DNA of 33,736 bases from Prevotella sp. (GTDB lineage: Bacteria > Bacteroidota > Bacteroidia > Bacteroidales > Bacteroidaceae): the NCBI GenBank assembly GCA_016285075.1, contig JAEEQB010000052.1:1-33736 (forward strand), in the 5' to 3' direction. This document shows positions 23,039 to 30,745 of the stretch, one piece after another. The notes under the pieces were generated by a model. The model was given only the letters and a program-made list of their open reading frames with translations, had not been told where the DNA came from and did not search any database. Position numbers and translations under genes: made by a program. Each line of letters begins with the position of its first letter. Position 1 is the stretch's first letter.

Positions 23039-24838
23039 TTATCTGATGATGTATTTCTTGCCGTTACGGATGAGAATCTTGTTGTGGGATGCAGAATGTG
23101 AACTGCGCGGTATGAAGTGGCCTTGCAGATCGTACCACTTGGATTGCGTATGATACATTGTGCCTTGTCCGTTGTCCGTTGTGCTTTGTGCAATGCCCGT
23201 AGAGACTTCGGTCTGATAGCCCCAGATGGTCGCTCCGGTAGTGGCGGCGATGGCTGTAAAGGCGGGAACTCTTTTGGTGGTTGGTTCCAGCATCTGCTCC
23301 ACCATTACACCATGGTAGTAGGTGTTGCCAATCTTGATGTAGATATAGGAGGTCCCTTCTTCAATTGACCATGTGCCAGTCGATGCTCCGCTGATGGTTC
23401 CATCGGCATTGAGTTCAACGTCTACAGGCTTGGCGGCATCCTTCTTCGTATGGTCAAGCTTGTAGGGGTGTGTAAGCAGTTTGTATTTGCCCGCAATACG
23501 ATGGGTGGCAATCTGCTGCGTAGTAGCGATGTCGGCACTCTTCACCTGTTCTCCTGTATACTCAAAGGGGGCGGCCACAAGCCAGCCGTTCTTGCTTTGG
23601 AACACCTGATGAACTCGTACTTGGTGGCTCTCGCCCCAGTTCTGGAAACGGGTGTGATAAACGAGATAGGTACGACCGTCTTCAGCGGCAATGATGGAGT
23701 TGTGTCCCTGCGAGCGTTCTCCGTAGTTGTCTTTTGCCTGGTTACCCCAAGAGGTGTAAGCACCGAAAATGTTGACGCCCCGGTAACTGTCGTTTTCCCT
23801 CGGACCGAAGTTCAGCAGATACGACTTGAAAACGGCGCTGGCATTGCGTGAGTCGGTATAAGGACCATCGGGTTTCGTCGAGCGGAACACACGCATCTGG
23901 TAACCTCCGTTGTTGTAGTCGTTTGCGTTGCCTCCCGCTGCCAGTCCTCCATAAGTGACAAACAGGTAATAATAGCCTCCGATATACTCAACATAGCTGG
24001 CTTCGCCCGACACGTAGAACCCGCCGGCAATCTTCTTGCCAAAGTAAGGATCGACGGTGATTCCATCGCCCGATCCTGTCAGCGGGTAATTGACATCATA
24101 ATCGCGCAAGCCTGTTTCCTCATCGAGTTCCAATATCCATATACCCCCGCTCCACGAGCCATAGGTCATCCAGAGTTTTCCCTCTTCATCGTAGAACACG
24201 CAGGGATCGATGCTGTTGGGATAGCGGTTTCCCCATTTGTTGCCTAAGGAATAGCGGCTGGGCAGCGATGCCTGAGTGCCGATGACCAGTTCCAGGTCGG
24301 TGTCCTTGTAGGACGTGCCAGTATGGAAACCGCTCATCACCACAGGAGCCTGATAGCGGTAAGGGCCTGTGATCTTATCGGCTGTCAGCAGAATGATGCT
24401 GGAATACCAGTTGTCGCCGTTGATGCTGAGGTACATGCACCATTTTTTCATGGCATTGTTCCAAATGACATCGGGAGCCCACATGTTTCCATCGACGTTG
24501 TAGTTGGTGCTGCCTCGTTGGGACCAGGCCAATGCGCTGAAATTGGGCAGCGACACTTCTGTGCCTCCCTTCTTGACCGTTGTAATGGCAGGTGTTGTGA
24601 AGGCTGCGCTGTTGGCGGCGTTGCTGCTTGATGCTGTGCCCCAGGGGGCGGTGAATGTTGCCCAGTTCATCATGTCTTTCGTCCTGGCGGAAGCGCGGTG
24701 CGAACCAAAGATGTAATACATCTTGGACGTGGGTTCCCATACGACACTGGGATCATGAACGCTGGCGCGATTCATCGTGTAGGCCATAGCATTCGCGGGG
24801 ATCAGTGCAGACAGTAATAGGTACAGATACTTTTTCAT
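23039..24838 (-). CDS. GH43-family arabinanase-like enzyme with C-terminal domain and sorting-type tail
   Basis: A 599-residue protein with a signal peptide (MKKYLYLLLSALIPANAMA). GH43 residues: Asp29 in SVHDPSVV, Asp211 in NSIDPCVFY and Glu279 in VSGEASYVEY. MWAPDVIWN, YGSWSGGIWILEL and GHNSIIAAEDGRTYLVYHTR fit the extracellular endo-arabinanase subgroup. Residues ~440-530 form a lipocalin-like beta domain as found after GH43 in arabinanases (GTWSIEEGTSYIYIKIGNTYYHGVMVEQ, split). The C-terminus WYDLQGHFIP...KILIRNGKKYIIR resembles the sorting-like tails of Prevotella-type secreted proteins. It is the first gene of a two-gene operon and would supply oligosaccharides for its partner. Confidence 0.88.
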   Translation of the reverse strand: MKKYLYLLLSALIPANAMAYTMNRASVHDPSVVWEPTSKMYYIFGSHRASARTKDMMNWATFTAPWGTASSSNAANSAAFTTPAITTVKKGGTEVSLPNFSALAWSQRGSTNYNVDGNMWAPDVIWNNAMKKWCMYLSINGDNWYSSIILLTADKITGPYRYQAPVVMSGFHTGTSYKDTDLELVIGTQASLPSRYSLGNKWGNRYPNSIDPCVFYDEEGKLWMTYGSWSGGIWILELDEETGLRDYDVNYPLTGSGDGITVDPYFGKKIAGGFYVSGEASYVEYIGGYYYLFVTYGGLAAGGNANDYNNGGYQMRVFRSTKPDGPYTDSRNASAVFKSYLLNFGPRENDSYRGVNIFGAYTSWGNQAKDNYGERSQGHNSIIAAEDGRTYLVYHTRFQNWGESHQVRVHQVFQSKNGWLVAAPFEYTGEQVKSADIATTQQIATHRIAGKYKLLTHPYKLDHTKKDAAKPVDVELNADGTISGASTGTWSIEEGTSYIYIKIGNTYYHGVMVEQMLEPTTKRVPAFTAIAATTGATIWGYQTEVSTGIAQSTTDNGQGTMYHTQSKWYDLQGHFIPRSSHSASHNKILIRNGKKYIIR

Positions 24839-24863
24839 TGTCAGTAATTATTCTTAAGTTGGT

Positions 24864-24872
24864 GCAAAGTTA
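24864..24872 (-). promoter_or_regulatory. -7 box of the GH43 operon
   Basis: TAACTTTGC on the minus strand, 26 nt before the ATG at 24838. No TTTG box at 19 nt. Confidence 0.65.
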
Positions 24873-24960
24873 TAAAAAAAGTCAGAAACTACGCAGAAAA
24901 GAGTCGAAAAAATGACTGGTTCTGCAATATAGTAGAAGACAATGGCAATAATTCATCACA

Positions 24961-25092
24961 TTATTCTGTGATTGATACCTCCAACACTTCTGCATCACTA
25001 AAGGCTTCATAGCCGCTGATGACAACATGGTCACCGGTTCTCAGTCCTGGTGCAGGCTCACAATGTTCAGCAGCGTGCGGTGGCGGTTGTAG
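24961..25092 (-). pseudogene. C-terminal remnant of an HlyD/MacA-type efflux adaptor
   Basis: The frame ending at TAA 24961-24963 reads ...PGLRTGDHVVISGYEAFSDAEVLEVSITE (continuous, split here only by length limits). 'GLxxGDxVVISGYExFxDxxxLE' is what the last strands of RND/MacB periplasmic adaptors look like. Upstream the frame loses similarity within about 15 codons and meets a stop, with no start codon. The rest of the gene and its transporter partners are absent. Between here and 25260 nothing else is convincing. Confidence 0.4.
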
Positions 25093-25260
25093 TCATATTC
25101 GTCCATGCAAGAGAGTGGCGTGATTCAAACAAGGTGAAAGACCGTTGGCTGAGAGAGGCTTCTTTTCATGATTGTTCAGCCTTTGACCTGCGTTCCGTGG
25201 GTGCTCGAGTAAAAATATTTCTTTGTTACCAAGACACGATAAAAACACCCTTGAAAAATT

Positions 25261-25336
25261 GAGTTAACTCGATTGGTCGTTTGAGTTAACTCGATCGATG
25301 ATTTGAGTTAACTCAAACAATTGATCGAGTTAACTC
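25261..25336. repeat. Four GAGTTAACTC palindromes with exact 22-bp spacing
   Basis: Perfect 10-bp palindromes at 25261-25270, 25283-25292, 25305-25314 and 25327-25336. The spacers are different AT-rich 12-mers with GATTGGTCGT-like and GATCGATGAT-like content. The last copy touches the stop codon of the LRR gene (25335). The array is therefore at the 3' end of the long leftward operon. Confidence 0.9.
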
Positions 25337-26087
25337 ACAGATTTGGGGTAGTGTGATTTGTCAAGAATTCCGAATTTCCACTCGTCCAGATGCATCCCTG
25401 TATTCGCTCGTTACCCCACACTGGCCATTCCTCCACAGGCCACTCTTCCATCTTGCAAGTACTGGGGATGTGCAAGTCCTCAAAGACGCAATGGTGAAAA
25501 GCCAGACGGTCGATCTTCTCCACCCCTTCTGGAATCCAATACTCCTTCACCTTGGGCGCAGCCTTCAGAAGCCGCTTGCGGTCTTGGCTGTAAACGAAAC
25601 CATACTCATCAACATACCCTTCGGCAATTTCCTTTTCCAACGCCTCACTTCTCGTATTGTTATACGACCAGTTCCACAAATGCACCTTGAACTGATGGTC
25701 ACATCGCTTCAAGGCATTGTCTATCTCATAGTCATCCACCGAATAAGGAACATCCAATTCTTCCATATCAGGACACCCCTTGAAAGCATTGGTAGCAATC
25801 CGATACACATCCTCCGGAATCCGATAGCGCTTCACGTTGGGAGCCTTCACCAGCATCCGTCCGTTCTCTATCACAGCATACACCGCACCAGCTTCATCCG
25901 TCTCAATATCGTATGCAGAACGTTGGACTACCACATAGTCCTCAATGTACTTCCCATCAATAATATCACCCAGCCACATCCGTTCCACCTCCTGGCCATC
26001 CTCGATGCCAAGACTGTCGAAGGTTACAGGCATCCTGTCCTCCAGCATCTGTCTATAGTTCAGGCTGTACTTCTCGTCGCTGCTCAT
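25335..26087 (-). CDS. BspA-like leucine-rich repeat protein, cytosolic
   Basis: A 250-residue protein without signal peptide. It contains two BspA-type (LRR_5) modules: ...VKAPNVKRYRIPEDVYRIA, TNAFKGCPDMEELDVPYSV, and later KAAPKVKEYWIPEGVEKID, RLAFHHCVFEDLHIPSTC. The phrase 'L-x-K-A-[AP]-x-V-K-x-Y-x-I-P-E-x-V-x-x-I' is repeated about 100 residues apart. It overlaps the upstream gene by 35 nt if ATG 26087 is used; ATG 26048 would instead start 4 nt after the upstream stop, and both are plausible. It is the last gene of the operon. A protein-protein interaction role is likely from the repeats; the partner is unknown. Confidence 0.65.
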   Translation of the reverse strand: MSSDEKYSLNYRQMLEDRMPVTFDSLGIEDGQEVERMWLGDIIDGKYIEDYVVVQRSAYDIETDEAGAVYAVIENGRMLVKAPNVKRYRIPEDVYRIATNAFKGCPDMEELDVPYSVDDYEIDNALKRCDHQFKVHLWNWSYNNTRSEALEKEIAEGYVDEYGFVYSQDRKRLLKAAPKVKEYWIPEGVEKIDRLAFHHCVFEDLHIPSTCKMEEWPVEEWPVWGNERIQGCIWTSGNSEFLTNHTTPNL

Positions 26088-26601
26088 AATACTTATACAC
26101 TATCTCCTTGCCTATATACTCCACAAACTCCATCAAGCCCACGAAACTGCCCATCTCCAATTGGCCTTTCACAAACACCTCATACTCTCGGTCAGCATCG
26201 TCCGACCACGTCACAGGCATTTTCATGAAGCCAAACTTCCTGTAGAACTGATCTTGCCGAGGCGAGAAAGCCGCCCTTGTCGTCAGCAAGCAAGGTCTTT
26301 CGAATTCCTCTGCCATCACTCTCAACCGACACGTTTCCGCCTCCCTGTCCTCTTTGTCGGGAAAATCAACCAACAAGAAAACAACCTCTACATCATACTG
26401 GCACATCTGGTCATTCCTCACCAAATGCAGTGGTACGGAGTATGGTATGAGGACACCATCCACCTCTATCAATCTCGTCATAGGCACCTCTATCCCCTGT
26501 GCCCTGCAAAACTCCTCCAGTCTGTCCAGCATGTCATTTATTCCGAACACATCCCCACACGCCATCGGCACGTCGTCGGACATAATCTTCAATCTCCTCA
26601 T
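26053..26601 (-). CDS. Hypothetical protein, 182 aa
   Basis: A soluble, acidic protein starting MRRLKIMSDDVPMACGDVFG. No family recognised with confidence. One stretch, TRAAFSPRQDQFYRKFGFMKMP, ends in the F-Y-x-K-x-G-F pattern common near the C-terminus of GNAT acetyltransferases, but the acetyl-CoA loop (Q/R-x-x-G-x-G/A) is not visible, so I do not call it one. Its ATG overlaps the TGA of the beta-flower gene (ATGA, 26598-26601), a typical translational-coupling junction. Base composition is balanced, unlike the AT-rich genes upstream. Confidence 0.6.
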   Translation of the reverse strand: MRRLKIMSDDVPMACGDVFGINDMLDRLEEFCRAQGIEVPMTRLIEVDGVLIPYSVPLHLVRNDQMCQYDVEVVFLLVDFPDKEDREAETCRLRVMAEEFERPCLLTTRAAFSPRQDQFYRKFGFMKMPVTWSDDADREYEVFVKGQLEMGSFVGLMEFVEYIGKEIVYKYYEQRREVQPEL

Positions 26602-26930
26602 TTCTCTAATAATTTGAAAAAGAAAAACACAGCAGCAAAAGTCTTTGGGACATCCTTGGCATAGCCAATCGTCATATTATTGCAATCAACGATAGTTCCA
26701 GCATATTTTACCTTCCCTATCAACATATTATTCCTGTCTCTGACAGATCCGTCCGATTCTACCTTACCTATAGACATATTGTTCTCATTCCTGATGTCAC
26801 CATTCTTTTCTATCCTTCCCACCAACATGTTGTTTCTATTCCTGACATAACCATCTGAATCAAACTTCCCAATTGTTATATTATTACGCTCTCTTATGAC
26901 ACCTTTAGATTCAATCTTGCCAACAAACAT
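26598..26930 (-). CDS. Five-fold beta-flower type repeat protein
   Basis: A 110-residue protein made of five tandem 17-residue repeats (IGKVESDGSVRDRNNM and variants: VGKIESKGVIRERNN, IGKFDSDGYVRNRNN, VGRIEKNGDIRNENN, IGKVESDGSVRDRNN, IGKVKYAGTIVDCNN). They are followed by MTIGYAKDVPKTFAAVFFFF. Each repeat would form a beta hairpin; this is the pattern of the Bacteroidota '5-fold beta-flower' proteins. The hydrophobic end (AAVFFFFKLL) may touch the membrane. Function unknown. The fifth repeat is the most diverged, with Cys replacing Arg/Glu before NN. Confidence 0.75.
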   Translation of the reverse strand: MFVGKIESKGVIRERNNITIGKFDSDGYVRNRNNMLVGRIEKNGDIRNENNMSIGKVESDGSVRDRNNMLIGKVKYAGTIVDCNNMTIGYAKDVPKTFAAVFFFFKLLEK

Positions 26931-26965
26931 ATCAGATACGTCTTAATTGGCATTTACATTTTAAT

Positions 26966-27259
26966 CTAATCAATTGGCAAGCCATGTTCTTCTTTTTCCA
27001 TTATTAGTCTTGCTTTATACAAGGCAGCCCCAAATTGAGCAACTTTTTTCTCATCTTTCAAAATCTTTACAAACTCTTTAAATAGCTCATTTCCTTGAAG
27101 AACATCATATGCCGTTTTTAACTGTTTCAAAAGATTTATGTCAGTTTCCTCGTATAACGTTATCTTCGACATATTGTCTAGTATTGTTATTATTGCATTC
27201 CTTTGTTCATTAGGAAAACTATAATAATGAATTGCATCTTTAAATTCCTCTTTATCCAT
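26966..27259 (-). CDS. Hypothetical small helical protein, 97 aa
   Basis: Starts MDKEEFKDAIHYYSFPNEQR 4 nt after the AAA+ gene. It looks all-helical and charged, with no signal peptide or membrane segment and no family I recognise. The tight spacing to the AAA+ gene and the same AT-rich composition suggest it works with that ATPase, for instance as an adaptor; that is inference. Confidence 0.65.
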   Translation of the reverse strand: MDKEEFKDAIHYYSFPNEQRNAIITILDNMSKITLYEETDINLLKQLKTAYDVLQGNELFKEFVKILKDEKKVAQFGAALYKARLIMEKEEHGLPID

Positions 27260-27263
27260 TATC

Positions 27264-28892
27264 TTAGAAATCTAATTTTCTACCACCAATAAATTCTTCA
27301 CTTTTCACTGTACTACCTTGAGCACTTTGACTTAAAGAAGCACTAACAGCATTCTCGTTTGCCCAAGAACGGATTTTGGTAAACTCATCCTTGCGCATCT
27401 GTCCCATTGGAACAACACGTTTAATAGTTGTCTCAAAGTCTTTCATCGACAAGTCGGCATTGCTATCACCGTCTATTTTACGTGAGAAGGACTGAATCAA
27501 CGAATCTGCTACCCACGCTTCAAGTTCTGCGCCAGCTAAAACAACATCTTTGCCAAATGATTGTTCGCCACTGAGAGATGCCAACTTGTCTAAATCAAAC
27601 TTGTTTACATCACGTCCCAACTTTGAGATATGGATACTCAAAATCTTCTTGCGTTCTTCTGCTGTTGGGAAGTCCACAAAGAATATCTCATCGAACCTAC
27701 CCTTACGCAACAATTCTGGTGGCAACCCATTGATGTTATTTGCCGTTGCAAACACAAATACCGGAGCCGTCTTTTCCTGCATCCAAGTTAGCAGATTTCC
27801 AAATACACGGGTTGAAGTACCACCATCACCGCCTCCGCCAGAAGCACCAGACAAGCCCTTTTCAATCTCATCTATCCATAAGATTGACGGAGATATCGCT
27901 TCAGCGGTTTTCAATGCCAAACGCATATTCGATTCAGACGATCCGACGATGCCTTGGAAAATTTTACCCATATCCAATCTCAACAAAGGCATATTCCACG
28001 CAGTAGCCACACACTTTGCTGTTAATGACTTTCCGCAACCAGGAATACCAGTTAACAAGACACCCTTTGGTGGCTTTACGCCAAACTTCAAAGCCTCATC
28101 ACCAAAGCAATGACTACGCAACTCCAGCCACTTCTTCAATGTCTGCAGGCCACCGACATCATTCAGATTCAACTGACTGTCAATATACTCCAGAATACCA
28201 GTTTTCCTGATAATCTGTTTCTTTTCAGAGAGAATGCCCTTTAGATCAGAAGCATCTATTCGTCTGTTGGAAACTAATGCTCGTGCAAAACTGTTGTCAA
28301 TTTCCAATTTCGTCAAGCCGACAGAGGCATCTACAAATTTCTCTAGTAGATCATTGTTTACATCTATGGTTACCCCCTGCATCCCTTTATAGTTGTTCAG
28401 GAAGGACGATATAATCTCCTTTACCTCTTCTCTTGATGGAAGGGGAAAATCCACTAATGTTATTTCTTTCTGTAAATCTGTCGTTATTTCAAAAGTTGGA
28501 GCAATGATGATGCAATTGCTAACATAACCTTTCTTTCTGATATTTATCGCAAAGTCTCTGAGTCGTCTGCGATTTACCGTTGGTGCCTTACTGTTCAAAT
28601 AACCATCTGCATCGCAGAACACGAAAATGTTTCTGCTTCCTTGTTCTTTAGCACGATTCTCACAGAATTTCAATGCAGCAGTAAAGTCAAGTGTTTTATC
28701 TTGACTTGCACTACTACCGTTAGCAAATGTCACTCCATCAGTTGAGTTCCATATATACAACTCGTGATTAATACTTTGAGCGATACTTTGAAGTTCTCTC
28801 AGCACTCTTTCTTCCTCAAATGATTCTATTACCAAAACCGCATAGCGAGCCTTAATGTAATCTGTGAGGTTTTTGTTAAATGATTGACTCAT
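27264..28892 (-). CDS. Ycf46-like AAA+ ATPase
   Basis: A 542-residue cytosolic ATPase. Residues 1-~230 form the N-terminal region typical of Ycf46-like proteins, itself a degenerate nucleotide-binding fold (RYAVLVIESFEEERVLREL, then RNIFVFCDADGYLN). The AAA+ core follows: DVGGLQTLKKWLELR (245-259), Walker A GIPGCGKS (282-289, K288), Walker B ILWIDE (337-342), a Gly-rich insertion, sensor-1 ATANN and the arginine fingers in LLRKGRFDE. All ATP-hydrolysis residues are present. The C-terminus ends IGGRKLDF, a tail shared with two membrane proteins of the operon. Ycf46 is a conserved chloroplast/cyanobacterial protein of unsettled mechanism, often beside Ycf35 (DUF1257) and DUF2997, both of which occur upstream here. 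Confidence 0.85.
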   Translation of the reverse strand: MSQSFNKNLTDYIKARYAVLVIESFEEERVLRELQSIAQSINHELYIWNSTDGVTFANGSSASQDKTLDFTAALKFCENRAKEQGSRNIFVFCDADGYLNSKAPTVNRRRLRDFAINIRKKGYVSNCIIIAPTFEITTDLQKEITLVDFPLPSREEVKEIISSFLNNYKGMQGVTIDVNNDLLEKFVDASVGLTKLEIDNSFARALVSNRRIDASDLKGILSEKKQIIRKTGILEYIDSQLNLNDVGGLQTLKKWLELRSHCFGDEALKFGVKPPKGVLLTGIPGCGKSLTAKCVATAWNMPLLRLDMGKIFQGIVGSSESNMRLALKTAEAISPSILWIDEIEKGLSGASGGGGDGGTSTRVFGNLLTWMQEKTAPVFVFATANNINGLPPELLRKGRFDEIFFVDFPTAEERKKILSIHISKLGRDVNKFDLDKLASLSGEQSFGKDVVLAGAELEAWVADSLIQSFSRKIDGDSNADLSMKDFETTIKRVVPMGQMRKDEFTKIRSWANENAVSASLSQSAQGSTVKSEEFIGGRKLDF

Positions 28893-28912
28893 AGCTAAGT
28901 AACTATTATGTT

Positions 28913-30253
28913 TTATAATTCAATATTTCTTTTTTCAGTTACGGGAATTGCATCTTTCATCATATTAATAACTGTTGAGCTAATGTCAATCGAACGACCC
29001 TTAGGTGTCATCTCTGTGACTTCTTCTTTTTTCTCGCTACCAACAGATATTCTACGACGTGAAACAGTTCTCTCGGAATTTCTACCTAATAAATAATCAT
29101 CCAGTGTCATCAAGAACTTTTTGAAAAACAAATCAGGATTGCTTGTAAGTTTATCACCTAAATTCATCTGCACAGCCATTTTTGTTTTGTCTGAAAAGAC
29201 TAAATATAAACAAAAATCATCTTGACTGAAGAATTCTCTATAAGTACCCAATTTTGACAATTCTTCCAGTTTTTTTATAACCAAGTTTCTTTGCTTTTTC
29301 CTTTCATTGACATAATAAATCTTTCTATTAGTCATTAATAATATCCGATTAGAGTCGTCATCTTGGTATGAGGCTTGTATTTTTTCATCTATATCAAAAC
29401 CTAACAATTCCGACACTTCGTTGTTAACAGAAAAATCTACATCTCCATGCACTTCATATGATTTGCTCGTATAATAAAGTCCATAAGCAGCACCTATAAT
29501 ACCTACAATTATTCGCCAATCAAACCCAACAAAGAAAAAACAGGCAACAAAGAACAAGATGGTCGCAACACTTACAATTGTATACCTTTTTTTCATCTGT
29601 TCATTTGTCTTACGGTATTTCCAGAAGGATTTTTCTGGTTTGTATTTTCTGTATTTAATACCAAAGAAGAACAGCAGAATGGTGACAAAAATAATAATTA
29701 GTGAAAAAATGCTATCTTCTCCGCCATTAGGTAAGAAAGCGAGGCCAAGACCGATGAAAACAAGGAACAAAAAATAGTAACACATTTTTGCGATTGCTCC
29801 TAAAAAGCCGATGGCACCATCTGGAATGTTTACGAGGGTTTTATTCACATTTGCACGCTGTAACTCTGCAATGTCATATCTGAGGAAAGGAACAATTTCG
29901 ATATTATTCTTTATGGCCCTATTTTTCTGCTGTCCAGCAATAACATCATTGGTATCTATCTCATTGGTATCTTCCTGTTGTAGAAATTCATCTCTATATT
30001 TGTCCCATGATAAATAGGAATGGACTATGCCGATAAAACAGTAAACCACAGCAAGACTTTCACACCAACTTTCATTTTCATACAGATTGTTTAGAGCTAT
30101 AATAACAGCAAACGAAATTAAGTAAATTGTGCCGAATATAATACACAATCGATTATTCGCTTTTTTCCCAATATAGAAAAAAACGATAAATGGCATATAG
30201 AGTATTGCACATATAAGCCACCACCATTTCTTGAAAAAAACTTGATTACTCAT
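28913..30253 (-). CDS. Multi-pass membrane protein with PH-like cytosolic domain
   Basis: A 446-residue protein from MSNQVFFKKWWWLICAILYM. Residues 1-~95 (three hydrophobic segments) are homologous to the whole of the next protein upstream (30282-30560). The middle has further helices (LIIIFVTILLFFFGIKY, AYGLYYTSKSYEV). The C-terminal ~170 residues are homologous to the end of the 30746-31762 protein. That part has a beta-rich section, ILLMTNRKIYYVN...LVIKKLEELSKLG...LYLVFSDKTKMAVQM, resembling a bacterial PH-type domain, then SRRRISV and a tail ending KRNIEL. In-frame ATGs at 30262 and 30277 are alternatives; 30253 was chosen by alignment with the paralogue. Function unknown. Confidence 0.7.
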   Translation of the reverse strand: MSNQVFFKKWWWLICAILYMPFIVFFYIGKKANNRLCIIFGTIYLISFAVIIALNNLYENESWCESLAVVYCFIGIVHSYLSWDKYRDEFLQQEDTNEIDTNDVIAGQQKNRAIKNNIEIVPFLRYDIAELQRANVNKTLVNIPDGAIGFLGAIAKMCYYFLFLVFIGLGLAFLPNGGEDSIFSLIIIFVTILLFFFGIKYRKYKPEKSFWKYRKTNEQMKKRYTIVSVATILFFVACFFFVGFDWRIIVGIIGAAYGLYYTSKSYEVHGDVDFSVNNEVSELLGFDIDEKIQASYQDDDSNRILLMTNRKIYYVNERKKQRNLVIKKLEELSKLGTYREFFSQDDFCLYLVFSDKTKMAVQMNLGDKLTSNPDLFFKKFLMTLDDYLLGRNSERTVSRRRISVGSEKKEEVTEMTPKGRSIDISSTVINMMKDAIPVTEKRNIEL

Positions 30254-30281
30254 TTGGCTCATTAATATTAGTTTCATACCA

Positions 30282-30560
30282 TTAAGATAAGAAAGCTTTC
30301 TTGTATTTATTCCAAGCAACGAGAGTTAGAACAATGCCAATAATCCAATAGCTCACAGCAAAGCATTGAAACCAAATTTCATTTCCAAAAGAATTGTAAA
30401 GAGCCAATAATATTGCACAAATAACCACGAATACTCCACTGCATATCTTCCAAAACTGGCTATTCATTTTTTTCCCCATATAAAAGAACACAATAAAAGG
30501 AAAATACATGATGGCCGCAAATAGCCACCAACCTCTTGATAAAAATTTACTATTATTCAT
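30282..30560 (-). CDS. Small membrane protein, paralogue of the N-terminal part of the next gene
   Basis: A 92-residue protein MNNSKFLSRGWWLFAAIMYF... with three hydrophobic helices. It aligns without gaps to the start of the next protein: PFIVFFYMGKKMNSQ against PFIVFFYIGKKANNR, and NSFGNEIWFQCFAVSYWIIG against NNLYENESWCESLAVVYCFIG. ATG 30560 overlaps the end of a radical SAM remnant, just as the intact radical SAM gene overlaps the next membrane gene. An in-frame ATG at 30605 exists but lies inside the remnant. It is most simply a truncated product of a local duplication that may still be functional. Confidence 0.65.
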   Translation of the reverse strand: MNNSKFLSRGWWLFAAIMYFPFIVFFYMGKKMNSQFWKICSGVFVVICAILLALYNSFGNEIWFQCFAVSYWIIGIVLTLVAWNKYKKAFLS

Positions 30561-30723
30561 AACCTTTTGTTTTTTGATTGTTAATATTATTTGTTTTAAA
30601 AACACCTGTTTTAGTTATCGTTTTCTTGTTTACTACATACTCTACAATTTGTTTCGGATTGAAGTGGTTTATATCTATCCTATCAGAAGATAGAACCAAC
30701 TTCTTTCCACGACAAGACTTTTT
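30553..30723 (-). pseudogene. C-terminal remnant of a second radical SAM gene
   Basis: A 56-codon frame, closed upstream by TGA at 30724-30726, reads ...GKKLVLSSDRIDINHFNPKQ, IVEYVVNKKTITKTGVFKTNN. The intact radical SAM protein (31749-32303) ends ...GKRFIKPTNRIDLNYFQPKQ, VVEYVTSGTFVTKTGIFNNYN. The match spans about 40 residues. The catalytic N-terminal two thirds are gone. The remnant overlaps the start of the following membrane gene by 8 nt, mirroring the 14-nt overlap of the intact pair. This fixes the history as duplication of a radical SAM + membrane protein unit followed by loss. Confidence 0.85.
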
Positions 30724-30745
30724 TCATATTAATCAATATGCTTTA

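Noticed and set aside
25041..25106. 21-codon minus-strand frame MDEYDYNRHRTLLNIVSLHQ
   Set aside because: Looks gene-like but is short, overlaps the HlyD-type remnant in another frame and matches no family I can name.
25261..25336. CRISPR-like array of GAGTTAACTC
   Set aside because: Repeat of 10 bp and 12-nt spacers are far too short, and no cas genes are present.
25353..26228. 291-codon plus-strand frame
   Set aside because: Antisense to the LRR and 182-aa genes; His/Pro/Ser-rich with no domain.
26053..26601. GNAT acetyltransferase
   Set aside because: Only the FYRKFGF-like end motif is present; the acetyl-CoA pyrophosphate loop is missing.
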